From Bog-473 sp963807775 (GTDB lineage: Bacteria > Actinomycetota > Acidimicrobiia > Acidimicrobiales > RAAP-2), in assembly GCA_963807775.1 (NCBI GenBank), contig CAWECY010000016.1, forward strand, positions 124,001 through 188,000: a stretch of DNA of 64,000 bases, given 5' to 3'. The translations under genes were made by a program, and so were the position numbers. Positions within the stretch are counted from its first letter, which is position 1, and each line of letters starts with the position of its first letter. This document shows positions 54,064 through 61,994 of the stretch, in pieces. The notes under the pieces are model-generated. The model did no database searches. It saw nothing but the letters and a program-made list of their open reading frames with translations, and was not told the origin of the DNA.

Positions 54064-54522
54064 ATGACGAAGGCCGAATCGCTCTCTCCGACGGAGGAAA
54101 CGCTGTGGCGGGCCATCATGTGCATTGTCAAGGCACTCCCTCGGGACCTCGACTCCGACCTGATTCATGGCGCTGGTGTGAGTGCAAGCGATTACACCAC
54201 CCTCATGCATCTTTCCGAGGCAGCCAATCGTGAGCTTCGGATGAGTGACCTGGCCAGTGCCACTGGATTGTCACCGAGCCGGATGACCCGCTTGGTCGAC
54301 GATCTCCAATCGCGTTCTCTGGTGACGAAGGTGGCGAGCTCCACCGATGCCCGAGGCAACGTGGCCCGATTGACGCCCCGCGGTATGGCGAAGTTGCGAG
54401 CGGCATGGCCCGTCCACCTGGCCAGCGTTCGCTCGCGATTCCTCGATCACATCGACCCGACTGCGATCAAGCTCGTTGCATCTGCAATGTCTGGCGTGGC
54501 CGAGCAGCTCCAAGATCGCTAA
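54064..54522 (+). CDS. MarR-family transcriptional regulator
   Basis: 152 residues. Winged helix: SDYTTLMHLSEAANRELRMSDLASATGLSPSRMTRLVDDL and the wing SLVTKVASSTDARGNVARLTPRGMAKL, with the conserved D-x-R wing. Typical length. MarR proteins repress efflux, detoxification and degradation genes and are released by phenolic or oxidising ligands. Start at the ATG placed six bases after a -10 box, implying a leaderless mRNA. Its probable targets are itself and the genes around the copy 1 operator. Confidence 0.92.
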   Translation: MTKAESLSPTEETLWRAIMCIVKALPRDLDSDLIHGAGVSASDYTTLMHLSEAANRELRMSDLASATGLSPSRMTRLVDDLQSRSLVTKVASSTDARGNVARLTPRGMAKLRAAWPVHLASVRSRFLDHIDPTAIKLVASAMSGVAEQLQDR

Positions 54523-54554
54523 CCGGTCTGGGTGCGTCGAACCGGCTCCTTCGC

Positions 54555-54857
54555 TCACAGTCCCTTCTGCAGCCGGGATGTGAGCACGATGTCCACCACA
54601 TCTGGAACGGTGGCAGTCCTGGCCCAGTCGCGCTGCAACTCGCAGGCGAGGGATACCCAACCGATCGGCTGGGCGCCGGCTTGGACGATGCGCTCCAATC
54701 CCGCCCTGTGAGCCCCGGGCGACGTGCCGCCCACGGCATCGACGACCGGAAAGACCTCGTAGCCAGCACGGGCCCTGCGGGGCCAGGTGCGACGAGACGG
54801 GAGACCTGGGTGCAGCGTCACAGGTTCGGCCTTGACGTCCGGGGCACCAACGGCCAT
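54555..54857 (-). pseudogene. Truncated isochorismatase-family hydrolase remnant
   Basis: Open frame of 100 codons in which about the last 68 residues (GYEVFPVVDAVGGTSPGAHR, then AGLERIVQAGAQPIGWVSLA and ELQRDWARTATVPDVVDIV) match the C-terminal third of YcaC-like isochorismatase hydrolases. The N-terminal two thirds, with the catalytic Asp and Cys, are missing or scrambled. It parallels residues 130 onward of the intact gene at 52097-52753 but is not close enough to be a recent copy. The remaining bases up to 55082 hold no recognisable gene. Confidence 0.7.
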
Positions 54858-55082
54858 GACCAGGACGGGCGGGAATCCGAGCCGTTATCCTGGCGCCGGA
54901 GCGCCGTGAGTAGGAACTGCACCCACCTTGACCACGTTCATACCGTGGACGCGTTGTCCTCGGGGTGCGACGAAGGCCTGACATCAGGTCGTCTGGGCCG
55001 GGTGCATCTGCGTGTCTGCTACCGGGAGTGCGGCCACGTCCGAGGAGCTGCCGCCCCTTCGCATCCTTAGGCACCCGCTGCC

Positions 55083-56369
55083 ATGTCCCTCTTCGACTAC
55101 GACACCAGACCGGCGACTCCGGGCGTCGTGTTGATGGACACGGGAACCTCGGCGGCTGCGTACCGGATCCGTGATTTTCTCAGCCGGAACAGCTGCCAGT
55201 ACGAATGGGTCGACATCGCAGACGCGGAGAAAGTGACCGCCGTTCTCGGGAGCGCCGAGGTTGACGCAGGATCCCTCCCCATCTGCGTGCTCCCCGACGG
55301 CACCCGGCTCTCCCCGGCGACGCTCGAGCAGGTTGCGGCCGGGCTCGGGATGGTGTCGGGACCCTCGCGTTCCGAATACGACCTAACCATTGTGGGTGCC
55401 GGCCCAGCCGGTCTCGCCGCCGCGGTCTACGCGGCATCGGAAGGCCTGCGGACGTTGGTCATCGAAGCCATAGCTCCCGGCGGCCAGGCCGGTACGACGT
55501 CGATGATCGAGAACTACCTGGGATTCCCCAATGGCATCAGCGGAAGCGAGCTGGCGACCCGCGCCGTGGCCCAGGCCCGTCGATTCGGAGCAGAGATACT
55601 CCTGGCTCGGCCGTTGGTCGGCCTTTCGACCGAGGGTTCGGGGTACCAAGCGCTTCTGTCCGATGGGACGAGCGTTCTCGGCAGGACCCTCCTGCTGGCG
55701 AGCGGGGTGGAGTGGCGGCGTCTGGACGTCCCGGGCATCGACGAGCTGCTCGGAGCCGGCGTCTACTACGGAGCAGGACCGAGCGAAGCCTTGGGTTGTG
55801 CCGGTTCGCATGTTGTGGTCGTCGGTGGAGGGAACTCCGCCGGGCAGGCCGTCGTGCGGTTCTCACGCTATGCGGTCCGGGTGACGCTCCTCGTACGTGG
55901 ACCAGACCTCGCCGCCTCCATGTCGAAGTACCTCATCGACGCGATCACGGGCATTCCCAACGTCGACGTGCGAACGGGGACACAGGTGGTCGACATCACG
56001 GCCAACGGTCAGCTGCGGGAGGTTCTGGTGACGTCGTCGGACAGTCAGACTGCGTACCCGCTGCGCGCCGACGCGTTGTTCATCTGCATCGGGGGCGAGC
56101 CGCGCACCGACGCTGCCGCCGGGACGGGACTCGTGACCGACGATGCGGGCTATGTCCCAACCGGGAGTGAACTGGCCTCGTTCACCCCCGTCGCGCAAGG
56201 TTGGGACCTACCTCGACCACCGCTCCCCCTCGAAACGAGTCTTCCCGGTCTCTTCGCCGCCGGCGACATCCGGCGAGGCTCGATCAAGCGCTGTGCGGCT
56301 GCCGTCGGGGAGGGCTCCATGTCAGTTGCGCTCGTGCACCAGCGGCTGGCGGAGGTAGGCGGTGAGTAG
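55083..56369 (+). CDS. Thioredoxin reductase-like FAD oxidoreductase with N-terminal glutaredoxin-like domain
   Basis: 428 residues. Residues 10-95 resemble a glutaredoxin fold (GVVLMDTGTSAAAYRIRDFL; LPICVLPDGTRL) but TSAAA replaces the CxxC. Then a TrxR-like core: YDLTIVGAGPAGLAAAVYAA (FAD), APGGQAGTTSMIENYLGFP, VVVVGGGNSAGQAVV (NADPH) and LFAAGDIRRGSIKRCAAAVGEG. At the place of the TrxR CATC motif it has YYGAGPSEALG, so it is not a disulfide reductase; related actinobacterial proteins carry an extra cyclic-nucleotide domain, absent here. It may reduce a quinone or other acceptor. The last 8 bases overlap the LUD gene. Confidence 0.88.
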   Translation: MSLFDYDTRPATPGVVLMDTGTSAAAYRIRDFLSRNSCQYEWVDIADAEKVTAVLGSAEVDAGSLPICVLPDGTRLSPATLEQVAAGLGMVSGPSRSEYDLTIVGAGPAGLAAAVYAASEGLRTLVIEAIAPGGQAGTTSMIENYLGFPNGISGSELATRAVAQARRFGAEILLARPLVGLSTEGSGYQALLSDGTSVLGRTLLLASGVEWRRLDVPGIDELLGAGVYYGAGPSEALGCAGSHVVVVGGGNSAGQAVVRFSRYAVRVTLLVRGPDLAASMSKYLIDAITGIPNVDVRTGTQVVDITANGQLREVLVTSSDSQTAYPLRADALFICIGGEPRTDAAAGTGLVTDDAGYVPTGSELASFTPVAQGWDLPRPPLPLETSLPGLFAAGDIRRGSIKRCAAAVGEGSMSVALVHQRLAEVGGE

Positions 56370-57015
56370 CACGGCGCTGCCCCCGGACGTGACCGAGCAC
56401 GCGGTGGCCGAGTTTGCTCAGGTCAGCTCGGCGACGCGCATCGCCGCCGTGGCGGAGGCCCTCGAGCACAACGGCATGCGGGCGTTCGTCGTCCCGTCAG
56501 GCGACGAAGCGAGACAGACGGTTGCGTCGTTGATCCCTCCGGGGGCCGAGGTCTTCAACAACACGTCACGCACGCTCGAATCAATCGGCGTGGCGGATGA
56601 CATCGAGCGATCCGGGCGCTACGAGCCGCTCCGCTTGCGGCTGTTCCAAATGGACCGGGAAATGCAGGCGGGCGAAATGCGGACGCTTGCCGCTTCACCT
56701 GAATATGTCCTCGGAAGCGTGCACGCCGTGACCGAGGGAGGATCGTTACTCATTGCGTCTGCGAGTGGAAGCCAGTTGGGCCCCATCGTGTCCGGGGCCG
56801 AACACGTCATCCTCGTGATCGGAGGTCAGAAGATCGTCGCCGACGTCGAGACCGGGATCCGGCGAATCTTGGAATACTCCTTCCCGCTCGAGGACCGGCG
56901 GGCCCGAGAGGCCTATGGCGTCCCGAGCGGGGTGAACAACATCCTCATCATCAACCGAACGGTGGCCGCTGATCGGATTACCGCGATCCTCGTCCACGAA
57001 TCGCTCGGGTTTTGA
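56362..57015 (+). CDS. LUD-domain (LutC/YkgG-like) lactate utilisation protein
   Basis: 217 residues, GTG start within the end of the previous gene. ALEHNGMRAFVVPSGDEARQ, LIPPGAEVFNNTSRTLES, VLGSVHAVTEGGSLLIASASGSQLGP and HVILVIGGQKIVADVETGIRRI are LUD-domain motifs (DUF162). LutC takes part in L-lactate oxidation with LutA and LutB, which are not present. Coupling to a TrxR-like flavoprotein suggests a different redox unit. Stand-alone members of this family with C-terminal INRT-VAADRIT-like ends are common and uncharacterised. Confidence 0.85.
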   Translation: MSSTALPPDVTEHAVAEFAQVSSATRIAAVAEALEHNGMRAFVVPSGDEARQTVASLIPPGAEVFNNTSRTLESIGVADDIERSGRYEPLRLRLFQMDREMQAGEMRTLAASPEYVLGSVHAVTEGGSLLIASASGSQLGPIVSGAEHVILVIGGQKIVADVETGIRRILEYSFPLEDRRAREAYGVPSGVNNILIINRTVAADRITAILVHESLGF

Positions 57016-57095
57016 CGGCATCGACTCGGCGTCCGTCAACTTCGAGATGACGGCGTGACCGCTACCACCAACTGCCAACCAGGCGCATCTGAGCA

Positions 57096-58286
57096 TCAGA
57101 GCGAGCCGGCCAGAATCGCCTCCATCCGATCCGGCCGTTCGAACGGAAGCCGGATCACGTCAGCCACCGCGCCGGCCACGTCGACTCGAGGGACGGCCTG
57201 GGGGCCCATCAGGTACACGTACGCCGTCGAGCAGTAGTCATCGACCCGCTCGGCCAATCCCCAGGCAAGCACGTCAGGCGAAAGATTGCGCAGGTACCCC
57301 AGGCCGGCGGCTGGATTGGTCCCCTCGTAGGCCGCCATCTTCTCTTCTTCGCCGGCTCGGAAGAGCGCCGAGCCGATCTGCTGCAGGGTGATGGTCAGGC
57401 TCTCGGAGAACATGACCGGATCCGCCAGGTGCCATCGGTAGAAGCCGACGAATGCCGGGTTGTCGGACACGCTGCCATCCCCATGCGGCGGGGCTACCAT
57501 CAGCGGTGCGCCCGCATACCACTCGGCGTGCCGCCCCATCCCCCACGCGCTGCCGACGTAGTCCTCCAGTCCCGTGCCACAGATCGTCGGCCACTCGCCG
57601 TCACCGTCCCGATAGATCTTCAGTTCCCCCTCGCCGTACCAATCGCCTTCGTCAATGACGCGAACGCCGACGTTGCACCCGAGAAACCGTCCCGGACCTT
57701 CGAATCCTTCGACGATCGTGAAGTCCTTGCGAAGATGTGTCGGGTTCTCCCGGCGAAAGCTCGCATGGAGGTAACCCGCGGCCTCGTCGACGTGTGGCTC
57801 GAGCGTGTAGTCGATCTGGAAGTACAGCATCACCGGGCGCACACTGGAATTGGTCAGTTCGATGCGCACATTGCCGCGGAACGGCATGGGCAGGTACGAG
57901 TTGAATCCTCGACCTTCGTGGCACGACAGGAGCGCTGAGTCGAAGGCAACCGGCCGCCCGTGCGGCATTCCGAAGAAGTCTGCAATGGGAGCGGACACAC
58001 TGGGTGACGCGTTGCCCTCGTAGTACACCTCCATCCAGACGGCGCGCAGGGCTTCGGGCGGCATCGGCATCACGGTCATCCAAATGTGGCGGACTGTTCC
58101 CGGTCCTTCCAGGTCGGCCAGAGTCAGGTTCTCGCCCGGCGCGATGAGTCGCGACGGTGCTCCCTTGCGCCCGTCTGCCGCCATCCCGCCTCTTCCGCGC
58201 TCACCGGTGGGATTCTCGAAGGTCACCGCCCGGCAATCGAGGTTCGGATCGATGAAGGACGGGTCAAGCAGATGGCGCGTGCTCAC
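57096..58286 (-). CDS. Glycoside hydrolase family 172 (DUF2961) protein
   Basis: 396 residues from GTG 58286 (GTGA overlap with the enoyl-CoA hydratase stop). It has the DUF2961 core: GENLTLADLEGPGTVRHIWM, VWMEVYYEGNASPSVSAPIADFFG, FNSYLPMPFRGNVRIELTN and FLGCNVGVRVIDEGDWYGEGELKIYRDG followed by ICGTGLEDYVGSAWG. GH172 enzymes act on difructose anhydride, alpha-fructofuranosides and arabinofuranosides. No signal peptide is visible, so it may act inside the cell. Coupling to a crotonase gene is unusual. Confidence 0.88.
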   Translation of the reverse strand: MSTRHLLDPSFIDPNLDCRAVTFENPTGERGRGGMAADGRKGAPSRLIAPGENLTLADLEGPGTVRHIWMTVMPMPPEALRAVWMEVYYEGNASPSVSAPIADFFGMPHGRPVAFDSALLSCHEGRGFNSYLPMPFRGNVRIELTNSSVRPVMLYFQIDYTLEPHVDEAAGYLHASFRRENPTHLRKDFTIVEGFEGPGRFLGCNVGVRVIDEGDWYGEGELKIYRDGDGEWPTICGTGLEDYVGSAWGMGRHAEWYAGAPLMVAPPHGDGSVSDNPAFVGFYRWHLADPVMFSESLTITLQQIGSALFRAGEEEKMAAYEGTNPAAGLGYLRNLSPDVLAWGLAERVDDYCSTAYVYLMGPQAVPRVDVAGAVADVIRLPFERPDRMEAILAGSL

Positions 58287-59074
58287 TGTTCGGTCCGCCG
58301 ATCTTCCAGATTCTGCATGTATGCGGACCCCACCTGGCGATACTCGGCCTCGGTGAAGGCCCACTGCTGGTGGTCCGCGTCGCCCCAGCCTGCCGACATC
58401 GCCGGATGGCTGCGACCGAGTGCCGCGGTCATGGACCGTGCCATGGCCAATGGGCCGGGTGGAGCGGACAGCAGCTGCTCGACGACAGTGGACACCTCAG
58501 CATCGAGGTGGGCCCGGGGAACGACACGTTGGGCATAACCACATCGCAACAGCTCCTCGGCGTACACCTCTCTGCAGGTCATCACCCAGTCTCGGGTCAG
58601 AGGCAGGCCGATCTCCCGAACGAGCAGTGGGATGCCCGCCCAGGTCAGCGGTATGCCGATCGCCAGCTCGGGGATCCGGACCACCACGTCGTCCGACGCG
58701 ACCCGTATGTCACACGCCGCGGCCAGCAGAGCCGCCCCGCCGATGACGTGGCCATGTACCCGGGCCACCGTGACTTGCGGGAGTCGTCCGAGTTGGTCGA
58801 GCAGCCGTTGCCACGAACCCGTGCGATGGCGCCGCGTGGCCCAATCGGCATTCCGGAGGTCGGCATACGCACTTGTCCGCAGGTCTGCGCCGGCCGAGAA
58901 GGATCGACCGGCTCCGTCCAGCACCAGGACGCGGATGTCCGGCCGCTCCTCGAGCACACTGAGCTCGTCGGCCATACCCTTTCGGATCTCGTCGTTGAGG
59001 GCGTTGAGTCGCTCGGGCCGCGCCAAGGTGAGGCGGACCACCGGACCCTCGTGTGTTGTGGTCAATCCACCCAT
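58283..59074 (-). CDS. Enoyl-CoA hydratase/isomerase family protein
   Basis: 263 residues. VVRLTLARPERLNALNDEIR, oxyanion loop RSFSAGADLRTSAYADL, HGHVIGGAALLAAACDIRVA and VVRIPELAIGIPLTWAGIPLL with the catalytic-region Glu. The second glutamate of true hydratases is replaced by Leu/Thr positions, so an isomerase or another crotonase activity is possible. The usual KxxL... C-terminus reads AEYRQVGSAYMQNLEDRR. First gene of a two-gene unit with GH172. The tail differs from that of the other crotonase in the window. Confidence 0.9.
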   Translation of the reverse strand: MGGLTTTHEGPVVRLTLARPERLNALNDEIRKGMADELSVLEERPDIRVLVLDGAGRSFSAGADLRTSAYADLRNADWATRRHRTGSWQRLLDQLGRLPQVTVARVHGHVIGGAALLAAACDIRVASDDVVVRIPELAIGIPLTWAGIPLLVREIGLPLTRDWVMTCREVYAEELLRCGYAQRVVPRAHLDAEVSTVVEQLLSAPPGPLAMARSMTAALGRSHPAMSAGWGDADHQQWAFTEAEYRQVGSAYMQNLEDRRTEQ

Positions 59075-59184
59075 CGGACCAAAGAATGCCTCAAAAGGAC
59101 TGCACCGAGTGGGTCCGTTCGGACCTTGACCTCAGCCCGACGGCCTCGTGTCCGCCACCAACACGGGTCGCGCCTCGGTGGAGG

Positions 59185-60399
59185 TCAGTTGATGTGGATA
59201 CCCGAGATCGCCCGCGAGATCACCAGCCGCTGAATCTCGCTGGTCCCCTCGAAGATGGTGTAGATCTTCGAGTCCCGGTGCCACTGCTCGACCGGGTTCT
59301 CGCGCACGTAGCCGTAGCCGCCCAGGATCTGGATGGCCTGCTCGGTCACCCACACGGCGTTCTCGCCGGCGTAGAGCTTCGACATCGAGCCCTCACCATT
59401 CTCGAACTTCTGCCCGGTCGAGGCCATGTTGGCGGCCCGGTGCACCAGCAGCCGGGCGGCGTCGGTGTGCATCTTCATGTCGGCCAGCTTGAAGGCGATG
59501 GCCTGGTTCTCGATGATGGCCCGGCCGAACTGGTGGCGTTCCTTGGCATACGCGAGCGAGTACTCATAGGCCGCCCGCGCGATGCCCACGGCCTGCGCCC
59601 CGACGATCGGACGTGACGCCTCGAACGTGGCCATGGCCGCCTGCGTGGACGTCTTCTTGCCCTCGCGGGCCCGGGCCAGCCGCTCGTCCAGCTTCTCCTT
59701 GCCGCCGAGCAGGCAGCGCCCCGGCACCCGGCAGTCGTCGAGCACGACCTCGGCCGTGTGCGAGGCCCGGATGCCCATCTTCTTGAACTTCTGCCCCTGC
59801 GAGATCCCCGGCGTCCCCTCGGGCACCACGAACGAGGCCTGCCCACGGCTGCCCAGGTCGTGGTCGACCGACAGCACGAGCACGTGCGTGTTGGCGATGC
59901 CGCCGTTGGTGATCCACGTCTTGGTGCCGTTGAGCACCCATTCGTCCTTGGCCTCGTCGTAGACCGCCCGCGACTTCAGCGAGGACACGTCGGACCCGGC
60001 GTCGGGCTCCGACACGCCGAACGCCGCCAGCTTGATGTCGTCGGGCGTCCCGAAGCACTGCGGGATCCACTCGCCGATCTGCTCGTGCGTGCCGTTGGCG
60101 AAGATGCCGGCCACGGCCAGCGTCGAGCCGAAGATGGCCAGCGCGATGCCGGCGTCACCCCACGACATCTCCTCGTTCACGAGGCACATCAACAGCCCCG
60201 TCGGGTCCGAGAAGGCCTGGGCCACGAAGTCGAAGGAGTACAGCCCGATCTTGGCCGCCTCCTCGATGATGGGCCACGGCGTCTCCTCCCGCTCGTCCCA
60301 CTCGGGTCCCGCCGGCCGGATCACGTTCTCGGCGAACTCGTGCACCCATTTCTGGATCTGGATCTGATCCTCGTTCAGTTCGAGCGAGAAATCGGACAT
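59185..60399 (-). CDS. Acyl-CoA dehydrogenase
   Basis: 404 residues; AAGGAGGAAGC site before ATG 60399. FAD/acyl-CoA motifs: FGVSEPDAGSDVSSLKSRAV, NGTKTWITNGGIANTHVLVLS, IGIARAAYEYSLAYAKERHQFG, QILGGYGYVRENPVEQWHRDSK and catalytic Glu in IYTIFEGTSEIQRLVISRAI. It oxidises acyl-CoA to enoyl-CoA and hands electrons to the ETF encoded at 14590-16342. Chain-length preference cannot be read. A perfect inverted repeat 107 bases upstream of the start suggests TetR-type control. Confidence 0.96.
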   Translation of the reverse strand: MSDFSLELNEDQIQIQKWVHEFAENVIRPAGPEWDEREETPWPIIEEAAKIGLYSFDFVAQAFSDPTGLLMCLVNEEMSWGDAGIALAIFGSTLAVAGIFANGTHEQIGEWIPQCFGTPDDIKLAAFGVSEPDAGSDVSSLKSRAVYDEAKDEWVLNGTKTWITNGGIANTHVLVLSVDHDLGSRGQASFVVPEGTPGISQGQKFKKMGIRASHTAEVVLDDCRVPGRCLLGGKEKLDERLARAREGKKTSTQAAMATFEASRPIVGAQAVGIARAAYEYSLAYAKERHQFGRAIIENQAIAFKLADMKMHTDAARLLVHRAANMASTGQKFENGEGSMSKLYAGENAVWVTEQAIQILGGYGYVRENPVEQWHRDSKIYTIFEGTSEIQRLVISRAISGIHIN

Positions 60400-60505
60400 C
60401 GCTGCTTCCTCCTTGGGCGTCCCGTCCACGCCGGGGCCGGTCGACAATCCACAACCGAGGAGCGAACGGCGCCCGCCCGGGCACGCAACCCCCAAAACGT
60501 CCCTC

Positions 60506-60523
60506 GGTTACTACACAGTAACC
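60506..60523. promoter_or_regulatory. TetR-type operator upstream of acyl-CoA dehydrogenase
   Basis: GGTTACTACACAGTAACC is a perfect seven-base inverted repeat with four-base spacer (GGTTACT-ACAC-AGTAACC), in the 177-base gap between cysS and the acyl-CoA dehydrogenase gene. TACT-N4-AGTA dyads resemble operators of TetR-type fatty-acid regulators in actinobacteria. The acting regulator is not identified. Confidence 0.6.
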
Positions 60524-60576
60524 AACGGCCGGCGCCGAGTCCAGCACCCCCCGGAATTCGGTCTCTGGCCTGGGCC

Positions 60577-61974
60577 TCAGCGGTGGATGGCGGTGCCCGA
60601 GGGGGTGTCCTCGACCGTCCAGCCGAGCGCCACCAGCTCGTCACGCAGATCGTCGGCCCGGGCGTAGTCCTTGCCTCGCCTCGCCTCGTCACGTTCGGCG
60701 ACCAGCCGGGCGGACGCCTCGTCCACCGCGCCGGACCCCGCCCGGAGGGACACGCCCAGCGCCCCCGACAACACGGCGGCCGACCGGGCCAGCCGCGCCC
60801 CCTCGGCCTCGTCGCCGGCGTCGGCCGCCGAGTGCGCGGCACTCACCAACTCGAAGATGCCGGCCAGAGCTGCGGGCGTGTCGAGGTCGTTGTCCATGCG
60901 CGCCTCGAACGCCTCCAGCGCGGCCGGATCGACGTCGACCGCGGGCACCACGCCCTTGACCACGAACCCGTCGGTCGTCTGCTCGAGCAACCCACCGACG
61001 GAGAACCGCCGGGCCAGTGCGTCCAGACGATCCAGGGCCTTCTCGGCGTCGGCCAGGGTCTCGGGCGTCACCTCGATCGGTGACCGGTAGTGGGCCCGCA
61101 GCACCAGGATTCGGTAGGCCCGGGCGTCGTACCGGGACAACAGATCGGGCAGGGTCGCGAAGTTTCCGAGCGACTTGGACATCTTCGTGCCCTCGACCTC
61201 GACCCAGCCGTGGTGCATCCAGTAGCGGGCGAACTCCTTGCCGTCAGCCACGGCCTGGGCCCGCTCGTTCTCGTGGTGTGGGAACTTGAGGTCCTGTCCC
61301 CCGCCGTGCAGATCGAAGCCCTCGCCCAGCAGGTCGAGCGACATGACGACGCATTCGGTGTGCCAGCCGGGCCGGCCCGCGCCCCAAGGCGACTCCCAGC
61401 TCGGCTCGCCCTCCTTGGCCTTCTTCCACAGCGCGAAGTCGAGCGGCGAGCGCTTGTCCTCGTTGGCCTCCACCCGTGCCCCGGACCGCAGCGAGTCGAG
61501 TGACTGCTGGGCCAAGAGGCCGTACCCCGGGACCTTGTCCACCTCGAGGTAGACGCCGTCGGCCGTCTCGTAGGCCACACCCCTGGACTGGAGCTCGCCC
61601 ACCAGCTCGACCATGTCGTCGATGTACTCGGTCGCATGCGGCACCTCGTGAGGCCGCAAGTCGCCCAGCGCCTCCATCGCCTCCCACCAGCTGGCCTCGA
61701 ATTCGGCCGCCACGTCGGCCTCGGTCCGACCCAACTCGTTGGCCCGCTTGATGATGTTGTCGTCGACGTCGGTGACGTTGGCCACATGGTGGACGTCAAG
61801 GCCCTCGAAGCTGAGATAGCGGCGCAGGATGTCGAAGGTCAGGTTGGCCCGGCCGTGCCCGATGTGGGGCAAGTCGTAGACGGTCGGGCCACACACGTAC
61901 ATCGACACCTTGCCCTCGGTGCGCGGCTCGAACGGGCGCACGGTCCCGGTGGCGGTGTCGTGCAGGTGCAGCAT
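60577..61974 (-). CDS. cysS: Cysteinyl-tRNA synthetase
   Basis: 465 residues. Zn ligand and HIGH region: MYVCGPTVYDLPHIGHGRANLTFD; Zn-site WHTECVVMS and DLHGGGQDLKFPHHENERAQA; KMSKS loop in GTKMSKSLGNFATL. The PTVYD-x-PHIGH form and full C-terminal domain separate it from the paralogue MshC of mycothiol synthesis. It charges tRNA-Cys. A DALIA-like C-terminal helical domain ends in DDLRDELVALGWTVEDTPSG. It is divergent from valS across 20 bases. Confidence 0.96.
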   Translation of the reverse strand: MLHLHDTATGTVRPFEPRTEGKVSMYVCGPTVYDLPHIGHGRANLTFDILRRYLSFEGLDVHHVANVTDVDDNIIKRANELGRTEADVAAEFEASWWEAMEALGDLRPHEVPHATEYIDDMVELVGELQSRGVAYETADGVYLEVDKVPGYGLLAQQSLDSLRSGARVEANEDKRSPLDFALWKKAKEGEPSWESPWGAGRPGWHTECVVMSLDLLGEGFDLHGGGQDLKFPHHENERAQAVADGKEFARYWMHHGWVEVEGTKMSKSLGNFATLPDLLSRYDARAYRILVLRAHYRSPIEVTPETLADAEKALDRLDALARRFSVGGLLEQTTDGFVVKGVVPAVDVDPAALEAFEARMDNDLDTPAALAGIFELVSAAHSAADAGDEAEGARLARSAAVLSGALGVSLRAGSGAVDEASARLVAERDEARRGKDYARADDLRDELVALGWTVEDTPSGTAIHR

Positions 61975-61994
61975 CCAGGTACGGTAACCCGATC

